This document shows positions 8,364-16,456 of a stretch of 64,000 nucleotides of DNA, in pieces. Position numbers and translations under genes: made by a program. How positions within the stretch are numbered: position 1 is the first letter of the stretch; every line of letters begins with the position of its first letter. This DNA comes from Saccharospirillaceae bacterium. Lineage in GTDB: Bacteria > Pseudomonadota > Gammaproteobacteria > Pseudomonadales > Oceanobacteraceae. The notes beneath the pieces are model-generated. The model was given only the letters and a program-made list of their open reading frames with translations. It did no database searches and had not been told where the DNA came from. Location: positions 62,001 through 126,000 of the forward strand of contig JAJOJJ010000011.1 in NCBI GenBank assembly GCA_021208685.1, in the 5' to 3' direction.

Positions 8364-9065
8364 TTATGGCCGTTCAGCGGTTGCCTGCAGGCAGTGGCCG
8401 ATACTCTGTTTGCAGGCGTCCAGCACGACGCGGCCAATCAGCTCCCCGGCGATTGTATGTTTGCCGCAAAAAGCGAGGGCATTTTCAGCCGCGGAATCCG
8501 GCGGGCAGATCACCGCATGGCTGTCGGTGCCGGTACCGCTGGCAGGCCGTTTGGATAATGGGCTGAGTAAACCGGCATCGCGGATGGCGGTGACCTTGGC
8601 TTCGGTCAGCTGGATCAGGGCTTCAGCCATGGCGGCCGGCGTCAGGGCAGCGTGCAGCAGTAACCAGATATTAATGGTACCGGCCCCGTTAAAAGCATCC
8701 GCCGGATCGCCGCTGCGGCGTAGGTTGGAGAGCCCGGCAGTGACCCAGCATTCCGCCGTCAGAGATTGCAGCGTGAGCGTGCTGTAACCCAGCGAGCGCA
8801 TGGATGCCGCCGTCATCATGCCGCAGCAGGGCATTGGCAACCTGCGCTGTTCAGCCTGTTGCTGCAGTGTGTGTTCTGCGGGTGGCCAGGGCGGCGGAGC
8901 ATGCTGGTCAACGCGCAGGTTAAGCAGGCTGCGGATGCTGCTGAAACCACCGTTCAGCACGGCAGAACTCAGCACCAGCCAGGGCTCTGGTAGCGTCAGA
9001 GCGATATGGGTGTCACTGTGTTCAACGCGGATTCCGCCCTGATTATCCTGTTTAAACAGGGACAT
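8364..9065 (-). CDS. cbiZ: adenosylcobinamide amidohydrolase (CbiZ family)
   Basis: CbiZ cleaves the amide that links the aminopropanol arm to the corrin ring of adenosylcobinamide (or pseudocobalamin). This yields adenosylcobyric acid, so salvaged corrinoids can be rebuilt. The 233-residue protein has family blocks: TAGLSNLRRSGDP near 125, GTINIWLL near 140, LTEAKVTAIRDAG near 165, GTGTDSHAV near 185 and a GKHTIAGELIGR stretch near 205. No other cobalamin gene and no cobalamin riboswitch is nearby; upstream is a short divergent gap to yaaA. The substrate is assigned by family only. Confidence 0.82.
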   Translation of the reverse strand: MSLFKQDNQGGIRVEHSDTHIALTLPEPWLVLSSAVLNGGFSSIRSLLNLRVDQHAPPPWPPAEHTLQQQAEQRRLPMPCCGMMTAASMRSLGYSTLTLQSLTAECWVTAGLSNLRRSGDPADAFNGAGTINIWLLLHAALTPAAMAEALIQLTEAKVTAIRDAGLLSPLSKRPASGTGTDSHAVICPPDSAAENALAFCGKHTIAGELIGRVVLDACKQSIGHCLQATAERP

Positions 9066-9078
9066 AGGCGGACTCTAT

Positions 9079-9107
9079 TTGGGTCATGGGGTCGGACTCG
9101 TTATGAT
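9079..9107 (+). promoter_or_regulatory. candidate promoter of yaaA
   Basis: TTGGGT (9079-9084) and TATGAT (9102-9107) with a 17-nt spacer precede the yaaA start by about 30 bp. The -10 box is good and the -35 is weak. Confidence 0.4.
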
Positions 9108-9137
9108 AGGCGTCGTTTTCATTGACAGGATGCCCGC

Positions 9138-9926
9138 ATGCTGACGTTATTGTCACCGGCTAAGACGCTGGATTTTGACACGCCGCCGACCACGGCAAAA
9201 GCAACTCAGGCCGATTTTCTGCAACATTCTGCCGAGCTGGTGGATGTGCTTAAGCGGTATTCGCCGGATGATATCGGTGCGCTGATGAAACTCAGCCCGG
9301 CATTATCGGAGCTGAATGTTCAGCGCTATCACGACTGGCGTTTACCGTTTGACGCCAACAATGCCAAGGCCGCCATTCTGGCGTTTAAAGGCGATGTCTA
9401 TACCGGGTTGCAGGCGGATACGCTGGATGAGCAGCAGCTCGATTTTGCCCAGAATCATGTGCGTATTTTAAGTGGCCTGTATGGTTTGCTGCGGCCACTG
9501 GATTTAATTCAGCCTTATCGGCTGGAAATGGGGACCCAACTGAAGAATGCCCGGGGTAAGGATCTGTACAGTTTCTGGGGCAACACAATTACTGAGGCTC
9601 TGAACTGTGAACTGGAACAACAGGGCAACGATGTGATCGTTAATTTAGCGTCGAACGAATATTTTAAATCGGTGCAGCCTAAAAAACTGAATGCTCGTCT
9701 GATTACACCGGTGTTTAAGGACGAAAAAAACGGTCAGTATAAAATCATCAGCTTTTACGCGAAAAAAGCCCGTGGTCTGATGACGGCTTATATTATCCGC
9801 AGGCAGCTGCAAACGGCTGAAGCCCTGCAGGATTTTGATGTGGCGGGTTATCGTTTCAGCGCCGAAGATTCGCGCGGCGACACCTGGGTATTTAAACGAG
9901 CAGAGAAGGATATTCCGAATGCGTAA
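9138..9926 (+). CDS. yaaA: peroxide stress protein YaaA (UPF0246)
   Basis: A 262-residue member of the YaaA family, which in E. coli lowers free intracellular iron during hydrogen peroxide stress and limits DNA damage. The start [13 protein letters not shown] is diagnostic, and the [20 protein letters not shown] block (about 115-135) and NLASNEYFK block (about 170) are conserved. An AGGA site lies before the ATG. The last codons overlap the next gene, so the two are probably co-transcribed. No OxyR site was recognised. Confidence 0.93.
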   Translation: MLTLLSPAKTLDFDTPPTTAKATQADFLQHSAELVDVLKRYSPDDIGALMKLSPALSELNVQRYHDWRLPFDANNAKAAILAFKGDVYTGLQADTLDEQQLDFAQNHVRILSGLYGLLRPLDLIQPYRLEMGTQLKNARGKDLYSFWGNTITEALNCELEQQGNDVIVNLASNEYFKSVQPKKLNARLITPVFKDEKNGQYKIISFYAKKARGLMTAYIIRRQLQTAEALQDFDVAGYRFSAEDSRGDTWVFKRAEKDIPNA

Positions 9927-10506
9927 GTTAGTAATCGCCAGCCTGTTGACTGGCACCATGGCAGCGTGTCTGAGTGGTTGCGTGCTGGCACCGCAGACCA
10001 TCGCCCTGAATGAAAGTGTCAGCGTCCCGGGTGGCATGCCGGCGATTCAGCGTGATGCTTTAGTGCGTGTTGTGGATGAACGTGAACAGGGCGCGGATGT
10101 CTTGGGTCACCGTGGCGGCCGTGCGCCGGAAAACTCCCCCCTGCTGTCTGATAAGCCATTAACCGATGTGTTAACCGCGCGGATGCAGGATTCGCTGAAA
10201 TCGCTGGGTTTCGGTGCAGCCAGCCCCATTGACCCGGTGCGGGTACAGTTGACCGTTGAGGAATTTTCTTATCGGTGTAATGAGGGCGCTATCGTGAATG
10301 AATGCGGTATGACCATGCGCTTTAAGATTACCGTCATGGATAATGGAAAAACCTTTACCAAACCCTACAGCGCCAGTGCGACACGCTCTCTGGCCGCATC
10401 ACCGGCAACGGAATACAACCAGAAATGGGTGAATGAAGTATTGGATAGCGTCTGGGAGCGTATGTTCAGCGACGCTGAGCTGCGCCAGGCGCTGAATATC
10501 CGCTGA
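9919..10506 (+). CDS. YajG-like lipoprotein
   Basis: A 195-residue probable outer-membrane lipoprotein. Signal sequence [21 protein letters not shown] ends in an LSGC lipobox (Cys21). The following [14 protein letters not shown] resembles the opening of E. coli YajG, a lipoprotein of unknown role. The start at 9919 overlaps the yaaA stop by 8 bp and is favoured because it gives a proper signal peptide. A strong terminator follows at 10513, so yaaA and this gene form a two-gene unit. Confidence 0.7.
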   Translation: MRKLVIASLLTGTMAACLSGCVLAPQTIALNESVSVPGGMPAIQRDALVRVVDEREQGADVLGHRGGRAPENSPLLSDKPLTDVLTARMQDSLKSLGFGAASPIDPVRVQLTVEEFSYRCNEGAIVNECGMTMRFKITVMDNGKTFTKPYSASATRSLAASPATEYNQKWVNEVLDSVWERMFSDAELRQALNIR

Positions 10507-10512
10507 TATTCA

Positions 10513-10549
10513 GCGGTATAAAAACACGCGATGCGTGTTTTTATACCGC
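10513..10549. terminator. bidirectional rho-independent terminator
   Basis: A perfect 17-bp inverted repeat (10513-10529 and 10533-10549) with a GAT loop carries an A run on the left and a T run on the right. It can therefore stop both the yaaA unit (plus) and the hibernation-factor gene (minus), which converge here. Confidence 0.9.
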
Positions 10550-10629
10550 AACAGCACTGAACATGACGTTGTCGTTTTTCCTGATGCACTCGCCCGCCGT
10601 CATCAGGCAGTGTCAGGGCCCATCCCGAA

Positions 10630-10977
10630 TCAGGCTTCGAGTACATCGTGGATTGGCAGTGGCTGCTTCTTGGCCCGGCGCTTACCGATTCGGCGCATCA
10701 AAGCTCTGGCTGAGCGGGCGGCCGATTTATTGATTGCCACTTCCAGTTCGCTTGCCTGACTGCGCACAATGACGTCAGGATGATCACTCAGTGATAAATG
10801 AAACTGACAGCTTTTATCAATACCGCCCTTAGGACCGTTAACATCGGCGAGGCGGATACAGACTTTTTGCACGTGATGCTGCAAGCGGTCAAACGCCTGC
10901 TCGACGCGCTTGCGCAGCATGCCGCGCAGTTTATTGCTCAGATGTATATTCCGTGTCTGGATTTCAATAACCATCAT
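10630..10977 (-). CDS. HPF/RaiA-family ribosome-associated protein
   Basis: A 115-residue member of the ribosome hibernation promoting factor family, small proteins that bind the 30S decoding region in slow growth. The pattern MVIEIQTRNIHLSNKLR (strand then helix) followed by VCIRLADVNGPKGG is typical. A basic tail (RRIGKRRAKK, about 95-105) extends beyond the short HPF core, but there is no long dimerisation domain. Two ATG codons stand together; GGAG lies 5 nt before the first and 8 nt before the second, so the start may be 10974. It stands alone rather than behind rpoN, so it may be a second paralogue. Confidence 0.75.
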   Translation of the reverse strand: MMVIEIQTRNIHLSNKLRGMLRKRVEQAFDRLQHHVQKVCIRLADVNGPKGGIDKSCQFHLSLSDHPDVIVRSQASELEVAINKSAARSARALMRRIGKRRAKKQPLPIHDVLEA

Positions 10978-11189
10978 GCTTTCTCCATTGCGTAATGTTG
11001 TTTCACCTTACCGCTGAGCGGTGGCAACGCCCAGAGAAAACGGGTTAGGTTGCGCAAACATTTGCAAAGTAAAACTGACATAACACAAGTGCCGGTTCAG
11101 AACGGTTGAGACGCCATTATTCGTGTTCCGGAGAAAAGGGGGCTGCTTTGGCGGACGGTTATAAGGACGTTACGGAGGTGTGTACAGAT

Positions 11190-11217
11190 CGTCCGGAGTG
11201 CCTTCAGACTCCGGACG
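11190..11217. terminator. possible terminator hairpin downstream of prc
   Basis: A 10-bp perfect stem (cgtccggagt, 11190-11199, with 11208-11217) and an 8-nt loop lie about 25 bp beyond the prc stop. There is no T run on the minus strand, so it is either a weak terminator or a 3' stabilising hairpin. I see no gene between 10978 and 11241. Confidence 0.45.
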
Positions 11218-11241
11218 ACGGGTATCAGAAAGAGGGGCTGA

Positions 11242-13365
11242 TTATCGCTGTGCCGCCCGCTGGGCTGTCATCGCGGCTGTCTGAATATTCATATAATCCA
11301 CCAGAATGTGTCCGGCTTCGATCAGCAGGGCATCTTCCTCTTCCGGTTTATTATCGTCTTTCTTGTCTGCCTCCGCGGCGTTATCCGTTTCTTCTTCATC
11401 GTCGATACTGGTTAACAGTGGCAGACCTTTGGCCTTGCGGCGTTCATTTTCCAGTTTCAGACGTTTATCGTCATTGGCTTTGCGTTCCTGCTCGCGCACT
11501 TTTTCATTCAGCGATACCTGAGTCTGCTGGCGCAGTTCGGTGATTAACGCTTTTTGTTCACGCAGGTAGCGGAAATCCGGATTATGTTCGATGCGGCTTT
11601 GGTGTCGCTGACGCAGCGCCGGCAGGGTGGCGCTGATACCTTTATTGCTGCTGTATTCTGCCGCGCGGATGGTATCCCATGGCAGCGCTTCTTCCAGCGC
11701 GCTTTCACCGATTTTTTCTTTATCGAACAGTGATGGGAACAGAATATCGGGGATGACTCCCTGATTCTGGGTGCTGTCACCGGAAACCCGGTAAAATTTG
11801 GCCTGAGTGATTTTCAGTTGGCCGGAGCGCAACGGACGCAGGCTCTGGACGGTGCCTTTGCCAAAGGTCTGGCCGCCGACAATGAGGCCACGGCCATAAT
11901 CCTGAATCGCACCGGCAAAAATCTCAGAGGCGGAAGCACTGAGGCGGTTAACCATGACGGTAATCGGGCCGTCGTACAGGACGGAAGGGTCCTGATCAGG
12001 CAGTACTTCAACGCGGCCGTGGGTGCTGCGTACCTGTACCACAGGCCCTTGCGGAATAAACAAGCCGGTCAGGCTGATGGCTTCTTCCAGTGAGCCGCCA
12101 CCGTTATTGCGCAGATCGATGATCAGACCATCAATGCCTTCGGCTTTGAGTTCATTAATCAGTACGGTGACGTCACGCGTGGTACTTTTATAGTCGGGCT
12201 TGTTTTCCATTCGGCCCTGAAAATCGATGTAAAACGTCGGTATATCGATCACGCCGATTTTACGGGTAACGTCACCGTCTTTTACTTCGATAATATCCTT
12301 CTGGGCTGACTGTTCTTCCAGTTTGACTTCATCCCGGACGATGGAAATGATTTTGCTGTCGGTGCCGCTTGAATTGGCGGGCAGGATTTCCAGGCGAACG
12401 GTGGTGCTTTTTGGACCACGGATCAGTTCCACCACTTCATCCAGACGCCAGCCGATCACATCAACGATATCGCCTTCGGCCTGACCAACGCCGATGATTT
12501 TATCGGCAGGCTGCAGGTTGCCGGCTTTGGCGGCCGGACCTGCAGGAACGAGACGCACGACCTTCGTGTGCTCGTCTTCGGTTTGCAGTACCGCACCAAT
12601 GCCTTGCAATGACAGGCTCATGTTGATGTTGAAATTTTCAGTATTACGCGGCGAAAAGTACTGTGTATGCGGATCGAAGGCGCGGGTAACGGCATTCATA
12701 AAGGTCTGATACGCATCTTCCGGCTGCGACTGATGCACACGGTTCAGCTGGTTCTGATAGCGCTTGTTCAGCAGCTCAATAATGGCGTCTTTTTCTTTGC
12801 CGGCCATTTTCAGATTGAGCATGGAATTTTTCAGGCGTTTGCGCCACAGCTCATTGAGTTCCGCATTGGTGTTGGCCCAGGGGGCTTTTTCGCGGTCCAG
12901 ATCAAGGCGTTCGTCGGTATCAAAATGATAATTGGCGGCATTGGTTTGCAGTTCATTGAGCAGGAAGGACAATCGCTCGGAAACCCGCTGCTGGAAACGG
13001 TTAAATATAATAAACGCCGGACGCATATCCCCCCGGTTCAGCGCCTCATCAAGGCTGTAGCGGTATTGCTCGAATTCTTTGATATCAGCGGCCAGCAGGT
13101 AGCTGCGGGTGCTGTCGATATCGTCGAACAGAATATCCAGTACGCGGGAGGACAGTTTGTCATCCAGGCGCTGATGTTCGTAATGGCCACGCAGCAGGTT
13201 GTTCATAATCTGCTGGGTAATCATCGCGTGATCGCGGGTGGGTTCCAGGGGTTTGAAGGCCGTGCCGGGAGCAATTTCCGGAATGGTTGCCTGGCTCAGT
13301 TGAGCCGTCAGCAGGGCTGTCAGGATCAGCGCCGTTTTCAATGTGCGGAAGCAATTGGAAAGCAT
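11242..13365 (-). CDS. prc: carboxy-terminal processing protease Prc (tail-specific protease)
   Basis: A periplasmic S41A protease that degrades or trims proteins from their C-terminus. The 707-residue protein has a signal peptide (about 1-26, cleaved after LSQA), the long helical N-terminal domain of the Prc group, a PDZ domain (about 245-335) and the peptidase domain (about 365-560). The catalytic dyad is seen as Ser478 in LSASASE and Lys503 in FGKGTVQ, 25 residues apart as in E. coli Prc. An acidic, Asp/Glu-rich stretch lies near the C-terminus (about 660-690). The gene stands alone; its adaptor NlpI is not in the window. Confidence 0.95.
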   Translation of the reverse strand: MLSNCFRTLKTALILTALLTAQLSQATIPEIAPGTAFKPLEPTRDHAMITQQIMNNLLRGHYEHQRLDDKLSSRVLDILFDDIDSTRSYLLAADIKEFEQYRYSLDEALNRGDMRPAFIIFNRFQQRVSERLSFLLNELQTNAANYHFDTDERLDLDREKAPWANTNAELNELWRKRLKNSMLNLKMAGKEKDAIIELLNKRYQNQLNRVHQSQPEDAYQTFMNAVTRAFDPHTQYFSPRNTENFNINMSLSLQGIGAVLQTEDEHTKVVRLVPAGPAAKAGNLQPADKIIGVGQAEGDIVDVIGWRLDEVVELIRGPKSTTVRLEILPANSSGTDSKIISIVRDEVKLEEQSAQKDIIEVKDGDVTRKIGVIDIPTFYIDFQGRMENKPDYKSTTRDVTVLINELKAEGIDGLIIDLRNNGGGSLEEAISLTGLFIPQGPVVQVRSTHGRVEVLPDQDPSVLYDGPITVMVNRLSASASEIFAGAIQDYGRGLIVGGQTFGKGTVQSLRPLRSGQLKITQAKFYRVSGDSTQNQGVIPDILFPSLFDKEKIGESALEEALPWDTIRAAEYSSNKGISATLPALRQRHQSRIEHNPDFRYLREQKALITELRQQTQVSLNEKVREQERKANDDKRLKLENERRKAKGLPLLTSIDDEEETDNAAEADKKDDNKPEEEDALLIEAGHILVDYMNIQTAAMTAQRAAQR

Positions 13366-13682
13366 AGTCGTTGCCAGATTTCCTTGTTGTTATCTATTTG
13401 TGCTGTACGCCGGGCACCGTTATCATGCCGGCGCCACGTCAGGATGTCCCTGCACGAGCGTACGGTTACGGTGTCTGGCCTTTGTTTTCTGCCTGTATCA
13501 GGCGGGCTGAACATCCGTTTGGGTGCCACTGGTGTTAAGTACAGAGAGTTGACGTAAGACGCCTGGCTCACCTGCACACCCCGGCTACTGCGGTATAGTA
13601 GACCGCATTGGAATCGCAGTTGCCAGAATAATTCCCCGGATTTTGCTGCATTGGCAGCAAAACAGACGATCAGGAGGCTGTT
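13366..13682. other. divergent intergenic region between prc and the thioesterase gene
   Basis: No gene is supported in these 317 bp. They should hold both promoters. A TATAGT -10-like box at 13594-13599 points toward the thioesterase gene but lacks a convincing -35. A small gcctg/caggc hairpin lies near 13490-13505. Confidence 0.5.
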
Positions 13683-14126
13683 TTGGCCAGAGTACAACTC
13701 GAATTACCCGATGAATTTACCTTCAGCACAACGCTGGATGTGCGGGTGACAGAAATTAATTACGGCAATCATGTGGGTAACGACCGCATGGTGTCTCTGC
13801 TGCACGAAGCCCGTTTGCGTTTTTTGCGTGAACACGGTTTTGGTGAATTCAATATTGGCGGTATTGGTCTGATGGTATCGGATCTGGTGGTGTGCTTTAC
13901 CGCAGAATCCTTTGTCGGTGAGGTTCTGACCTTTCATGTTGGTGTGACGGACTTTAATAAATACGGCTGTGACTTTATTTACAGCGTTGAGAATCAGGCG
14001 CAGGACAAACAGGTGGTGAAAGCCAAAACCGGTATCGTCTTTTTTGATTATGACGAACGTAAAATTGCTCAGGTGCCACGGGTGTTTTATGAACGCTGTG
14101 CACCGCAGCTCCTGCCGCGGGAATAA
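13683..14126 (+). CDS. 4HBT-family acyl-CoA thioesterase (TTG start)
   Basis: A 147-residue single hot-dog protein predicted to hydrolyse an acyl-CoA thioester. The NYGNHVGNDRMVSLLHEAR segment (about 29-47) is the characteristic 4HBT active-site helix region of the YbgC/FcbC kind. No ATG is suitable; a TTG at 13683 sits 5 nt after a perfect AGGAGG (13672-13677), which decides the start. It stands alone and its substrate cannot be assigned. Confidence 0.8.
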   Translation: MARVQLELPDEFTFSTTLDVRVTEINYGNHVGNDRMVSLLHEARLRFLREHGFGEFNIGGIGLMVSDLVVCFTAESFVGEVLTFHVGVTDFNKYGCDFIYSVENQAQDKQVVKAKTGIVFFDYDERKIAQVPRVFYERCAPQLLPRE

Positions 14127-14145
14127 GCTTAAGGGCACTGTGGTT

Positions 14146-14180
14146 AAACATCGGGCCTCTTAACAGGCCCGGTTGTTTAT
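14146..14180. terminator. bidirectional terminator between thioesterase and lysR
   Basis: Stem cgggcct/aggcccg (14152-14158, 14165-14171) is flanked by an A-rich left arm and a T-rich right arm. It lies between the convergent thioesterase and LysR genes. Confidence 0.75.
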
Positions 14181-14200
14181 GTGCCGTCGTTCACAGCCGT

Positions 14201-15109
14201 TCAGTTGCCCTGACTCGGGTCGTCAAAATAGGCGGTAATAAAGTCGAGGAATGCACGGCTTTTGTTGGCCAGATAGCGGTTTTGCGGAAATACCACTTTG
14301 ATGCTGCGTACCGGAATATCCACTTCCGGAAACAGGCGCACCAGCTCGCCGCTTTCCAGATGCCGTTCAGCAATATAGGTTGGCAGGGCGGTGATCCCCA
14401 TGCCTGCCAGACAAGCTTCATAGACCAGATCGATATCGTTCACCGCCAGTTTGCGCTCGACGCTGGACAGGCTGAAACCATGGTCTTTCTCAAACTGACG
14501 CAGCCAGTTGCTGCGGGCATATTCGGCGTTGGCAACAATCAGAATGCGGTGGTTGTTCAGATCCTCCAGCCCGGCCGGTGTACCCCAGCGTTCCAGATAC
14601 TCTGTGGATGCGCAGATTACGATATTTTGCTCAGCCACCGGTTTGGCAATCAGCCGCGAATCTTCCAGCGAGCCCAGACGCAAAGCAAAGTCGTAGCCTT
14701 CTTTCACGATGTCGAGTGGCCGGTCGGAAATATGCAGATCAAAGCTGATATCCGGGTATTTCTGGGCGAAGTCTGTGAACATCCTTGCCAGCTCGCGGCG
14801 GCCAAAGTTGGACATGGCCGTAATGCGCAGGCGACCTCGTGGCGTAACGTCAAAGTCAGTGACCAGTTTCTCGGCTTCCGTGATCGACTCAAGAATGTTT
14901 TCACAGTGCTGGTAGAACATCTGCCCGGCCTCGGTCGGACTGACGGAGCGGGTGGTGCGGTTGAGCAGTCTTACGCCAAGGCGTTCTTCCAGACCACTGA
15001 TCTGTTTACTGACGGCGGACGGAGTCACTCCCAGAGCATCGGCAGCCGAGGTAAAGTTTCGTGAGCGCACAACCGAAACGAAGGTTTGCAGTGAGTCGAT
15101 GCGGGACAT
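14201..15109 (-). CDS. LysR-family transcriptional regulator
   Basis: A 302-residue LysR regulator. The winged helix-turn-helix is at 1-65 (SADALGVTPSAVSKQISGLEERLGVRLLNRTTRSV) and the periplasmic-binding-like effector domain at about 90-295. It belongs to the large CrgA/DmlR-like subgroup, judging by the RTTRSVSPTEAG motif. The upstream neighbour is an EamA exporter on the same strand, so the classic divergent-target arrangement is missing. The ligand is unknown. Confidence 0.9.
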   Translation of the reverse strand: MSRIDSLQTFVSVVRSRNFTSAADALGVTPSAVSKQISGLEERLGVRLLNRTTRSVSPTEAGQMFYQHCENILESITEAEKLVTDFDVTPRGRLRITAMSNFGRRELARMFTDFAQKYPDISFDLHISDRPLDIVKEGYDFALRLGSLEDSRLIAKPVAEQNIVICASTEYLERWGTPAGLEDLNNHRILIVANAEYARSNWLRQFEKDHGFSLSSVERKLAVNDIDLVYEACLAGMGITALPTYIAERHLESGELVRLFPEVDIPVRSIKVVFPQNRYLANKSRAFLDFITAYFDDPSQGN

Positions 15110-15295
15110 AATTAATGATTCTTTCTGATTAATCCATTAGAACGGCCAGTATATTTCGTTCTGAGGAAATAATAAGTCTGTTTTTATCATAAATTAGACT
15201 TACATCTAAAAGCATGACGTTTTATAGCGGCGCTGCGATTTTGGTAATGATTCTTGCTTAGGGCTTTTTGGATGAGTGTTAACCAGTTCTGAGCT

Positions 15296-16204
15296 TTATG
15301 GCTTAGTTTTGCTGCGCGTTTTAGGAGCATACATATTCAGTAAACCCGCCAGAATAATCAGCAGTGCACCGGCCCAGGTCGTCCAGGGGGGAATTTCTCC
15401 CCAGAACCACCAACCCATCAGGGCGCCGTAAATGACCGCGCTGTAAACATAAACGCCAACTTTTCCGGTGGGAGCAATACGGTAAGCGCGGGTCAGAGCC
15501 AGTTGGCCACTGGTGGCGACAACGCCGAGTGCCAGTAACCACAGCCAGGTTTGGTCGGGGACTGGTTGCCAGTTGACCATTGCACCGGGAGCCGATACCA
15601 GCGCAGCGATCAGACCAAAATAAAACACAATACGCTGGCTGGATTCGGTTGCCGACATTCGGCGGATGGTGACTTTGGCCAGTGCCGCCAGAAAGGCACC
15701 GAGCAGACCAACCAGCAAAGCGGTGCTGTAGCTGTCACCGTTATTCAGTAAGGCCGGATGATCAGCGCCAGGCTGTAAAATGACGCTGACGCCGGCAAAG
15801 CCAATCAGCAATGCCAACCCGCTGTGACGGCCTGCCGGTTCTTTCAGCCACCAGAGCGCCAGCAGCGGCATAAACAGCGGGGCTGAAAGTTTTACCAGAA
15901 AGGCCTCGGTCAAGGGCAGATGCGCCAGCGCCCAGAAATAACAGTACATGGCGCTGACGCCGACCAGACCACGCAGCAAATGCCAGTGCCAGACCTGAGT
16001 TTTCAGTTCGCTTAAACCGGTACGCACTAATAATGGTGCCAGTACGATCAGACCGGCGATATTGCGGAAGAACACAATCTGCTCGGTCGAGAGTGCATCC
16101 GACAGCTCTTTGACCAGTGCGCCCATCAGCGCCAGCAGGGCTTCACCCAGCAGCAGAAATAAAGCGCCACGGCGCAGGGCGTCGGTCATTGCGGGGGCTG
16201 TCAT
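15296..16204 (-). CDS. EamA/DMT-family transporter
   Basis: A 302-residue inner-membrane protein with about ten hydrophobic helices in two EamA repeats (about 12-145 and 160-290). This is the architecture of drug/metabolite exporters such as RhaT- and RarD-like carriers. SD AGGA precedes the ATG by about 7 nt. Substrate prediction is not possible from sequence. The 186-bp gap downstream before the LysR start (15110-15295) is AT-rich and probably carries the regulator's promoter. Confidence 0.85.
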   Translation of the reverse strand: MTAPAMTDALRRGALFLLLGEALLALMGALVKELSDALSTEQIVFFRNIAGLIVLAPLLVRTGLSELKTQVWHWHLLRGLVGVSAMYCYFWALAHLPLTEAFLVKLSAPLFMPLLALWWLKEPAGRHSGLALLIGFAGVSVILQPGADHPALLNNGDSYSTALLVGLLGAFLAALAKVTIRRMSATESSQRIVFYFGLIAALVSAPGAMVNWQPVPDQTWLWLLALGVVATSGQLALTRAYRIAPTGKVGVYVYSAVIYGALMGWWFWGEIPPWTTWAGALLIILAGLLNMYAPKTRSKTKP

Positions 16205-16368
16205 GGTTGGTCCTACGCTTTAAAAGGTGATTCGCGCCACTATATAAGTGAAGGCTGATGATCGGGTTGAAGGCCGGCGATTATACGCGATCACACGTCT
16301 GACAGACGGATCTTTGCGCTGCATCAAGACGATTTTCTATTAGTTTTATTAAATTTAATCTGGAAGGT

Positions 16369-16397
16369 GTTGAAAAAAACTAATCTGGTCGCATCTA
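16369..16397 (+). promoter_or_regulatory. candidate sigma-32 heat-shock promoter of clpB
   Basis: GTTGAAA (16369-16375) and CGCATCTA (16390-16397) are 14 nt apart. This is close to the sigma-32 consensus CTTGAAA N13-15 CCCCATNT. It lies 60 bp before the clpB start, as expected for a heat-shock chaperone gene. Confidence 0.5.
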
Positions 16398-16456
16398 AGC
16401 GGTAATGAATCAACTCTGCTCGGGTCTGTCCTGAGCGTTTACTTAGGAGATTGAAT

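Noticed and set aside
12667-13557. Plus-strand open frame antisense to prc
   Set aside because: The prc product is complete with its catalytic residues. The antisense frame has no family match and no credible start.
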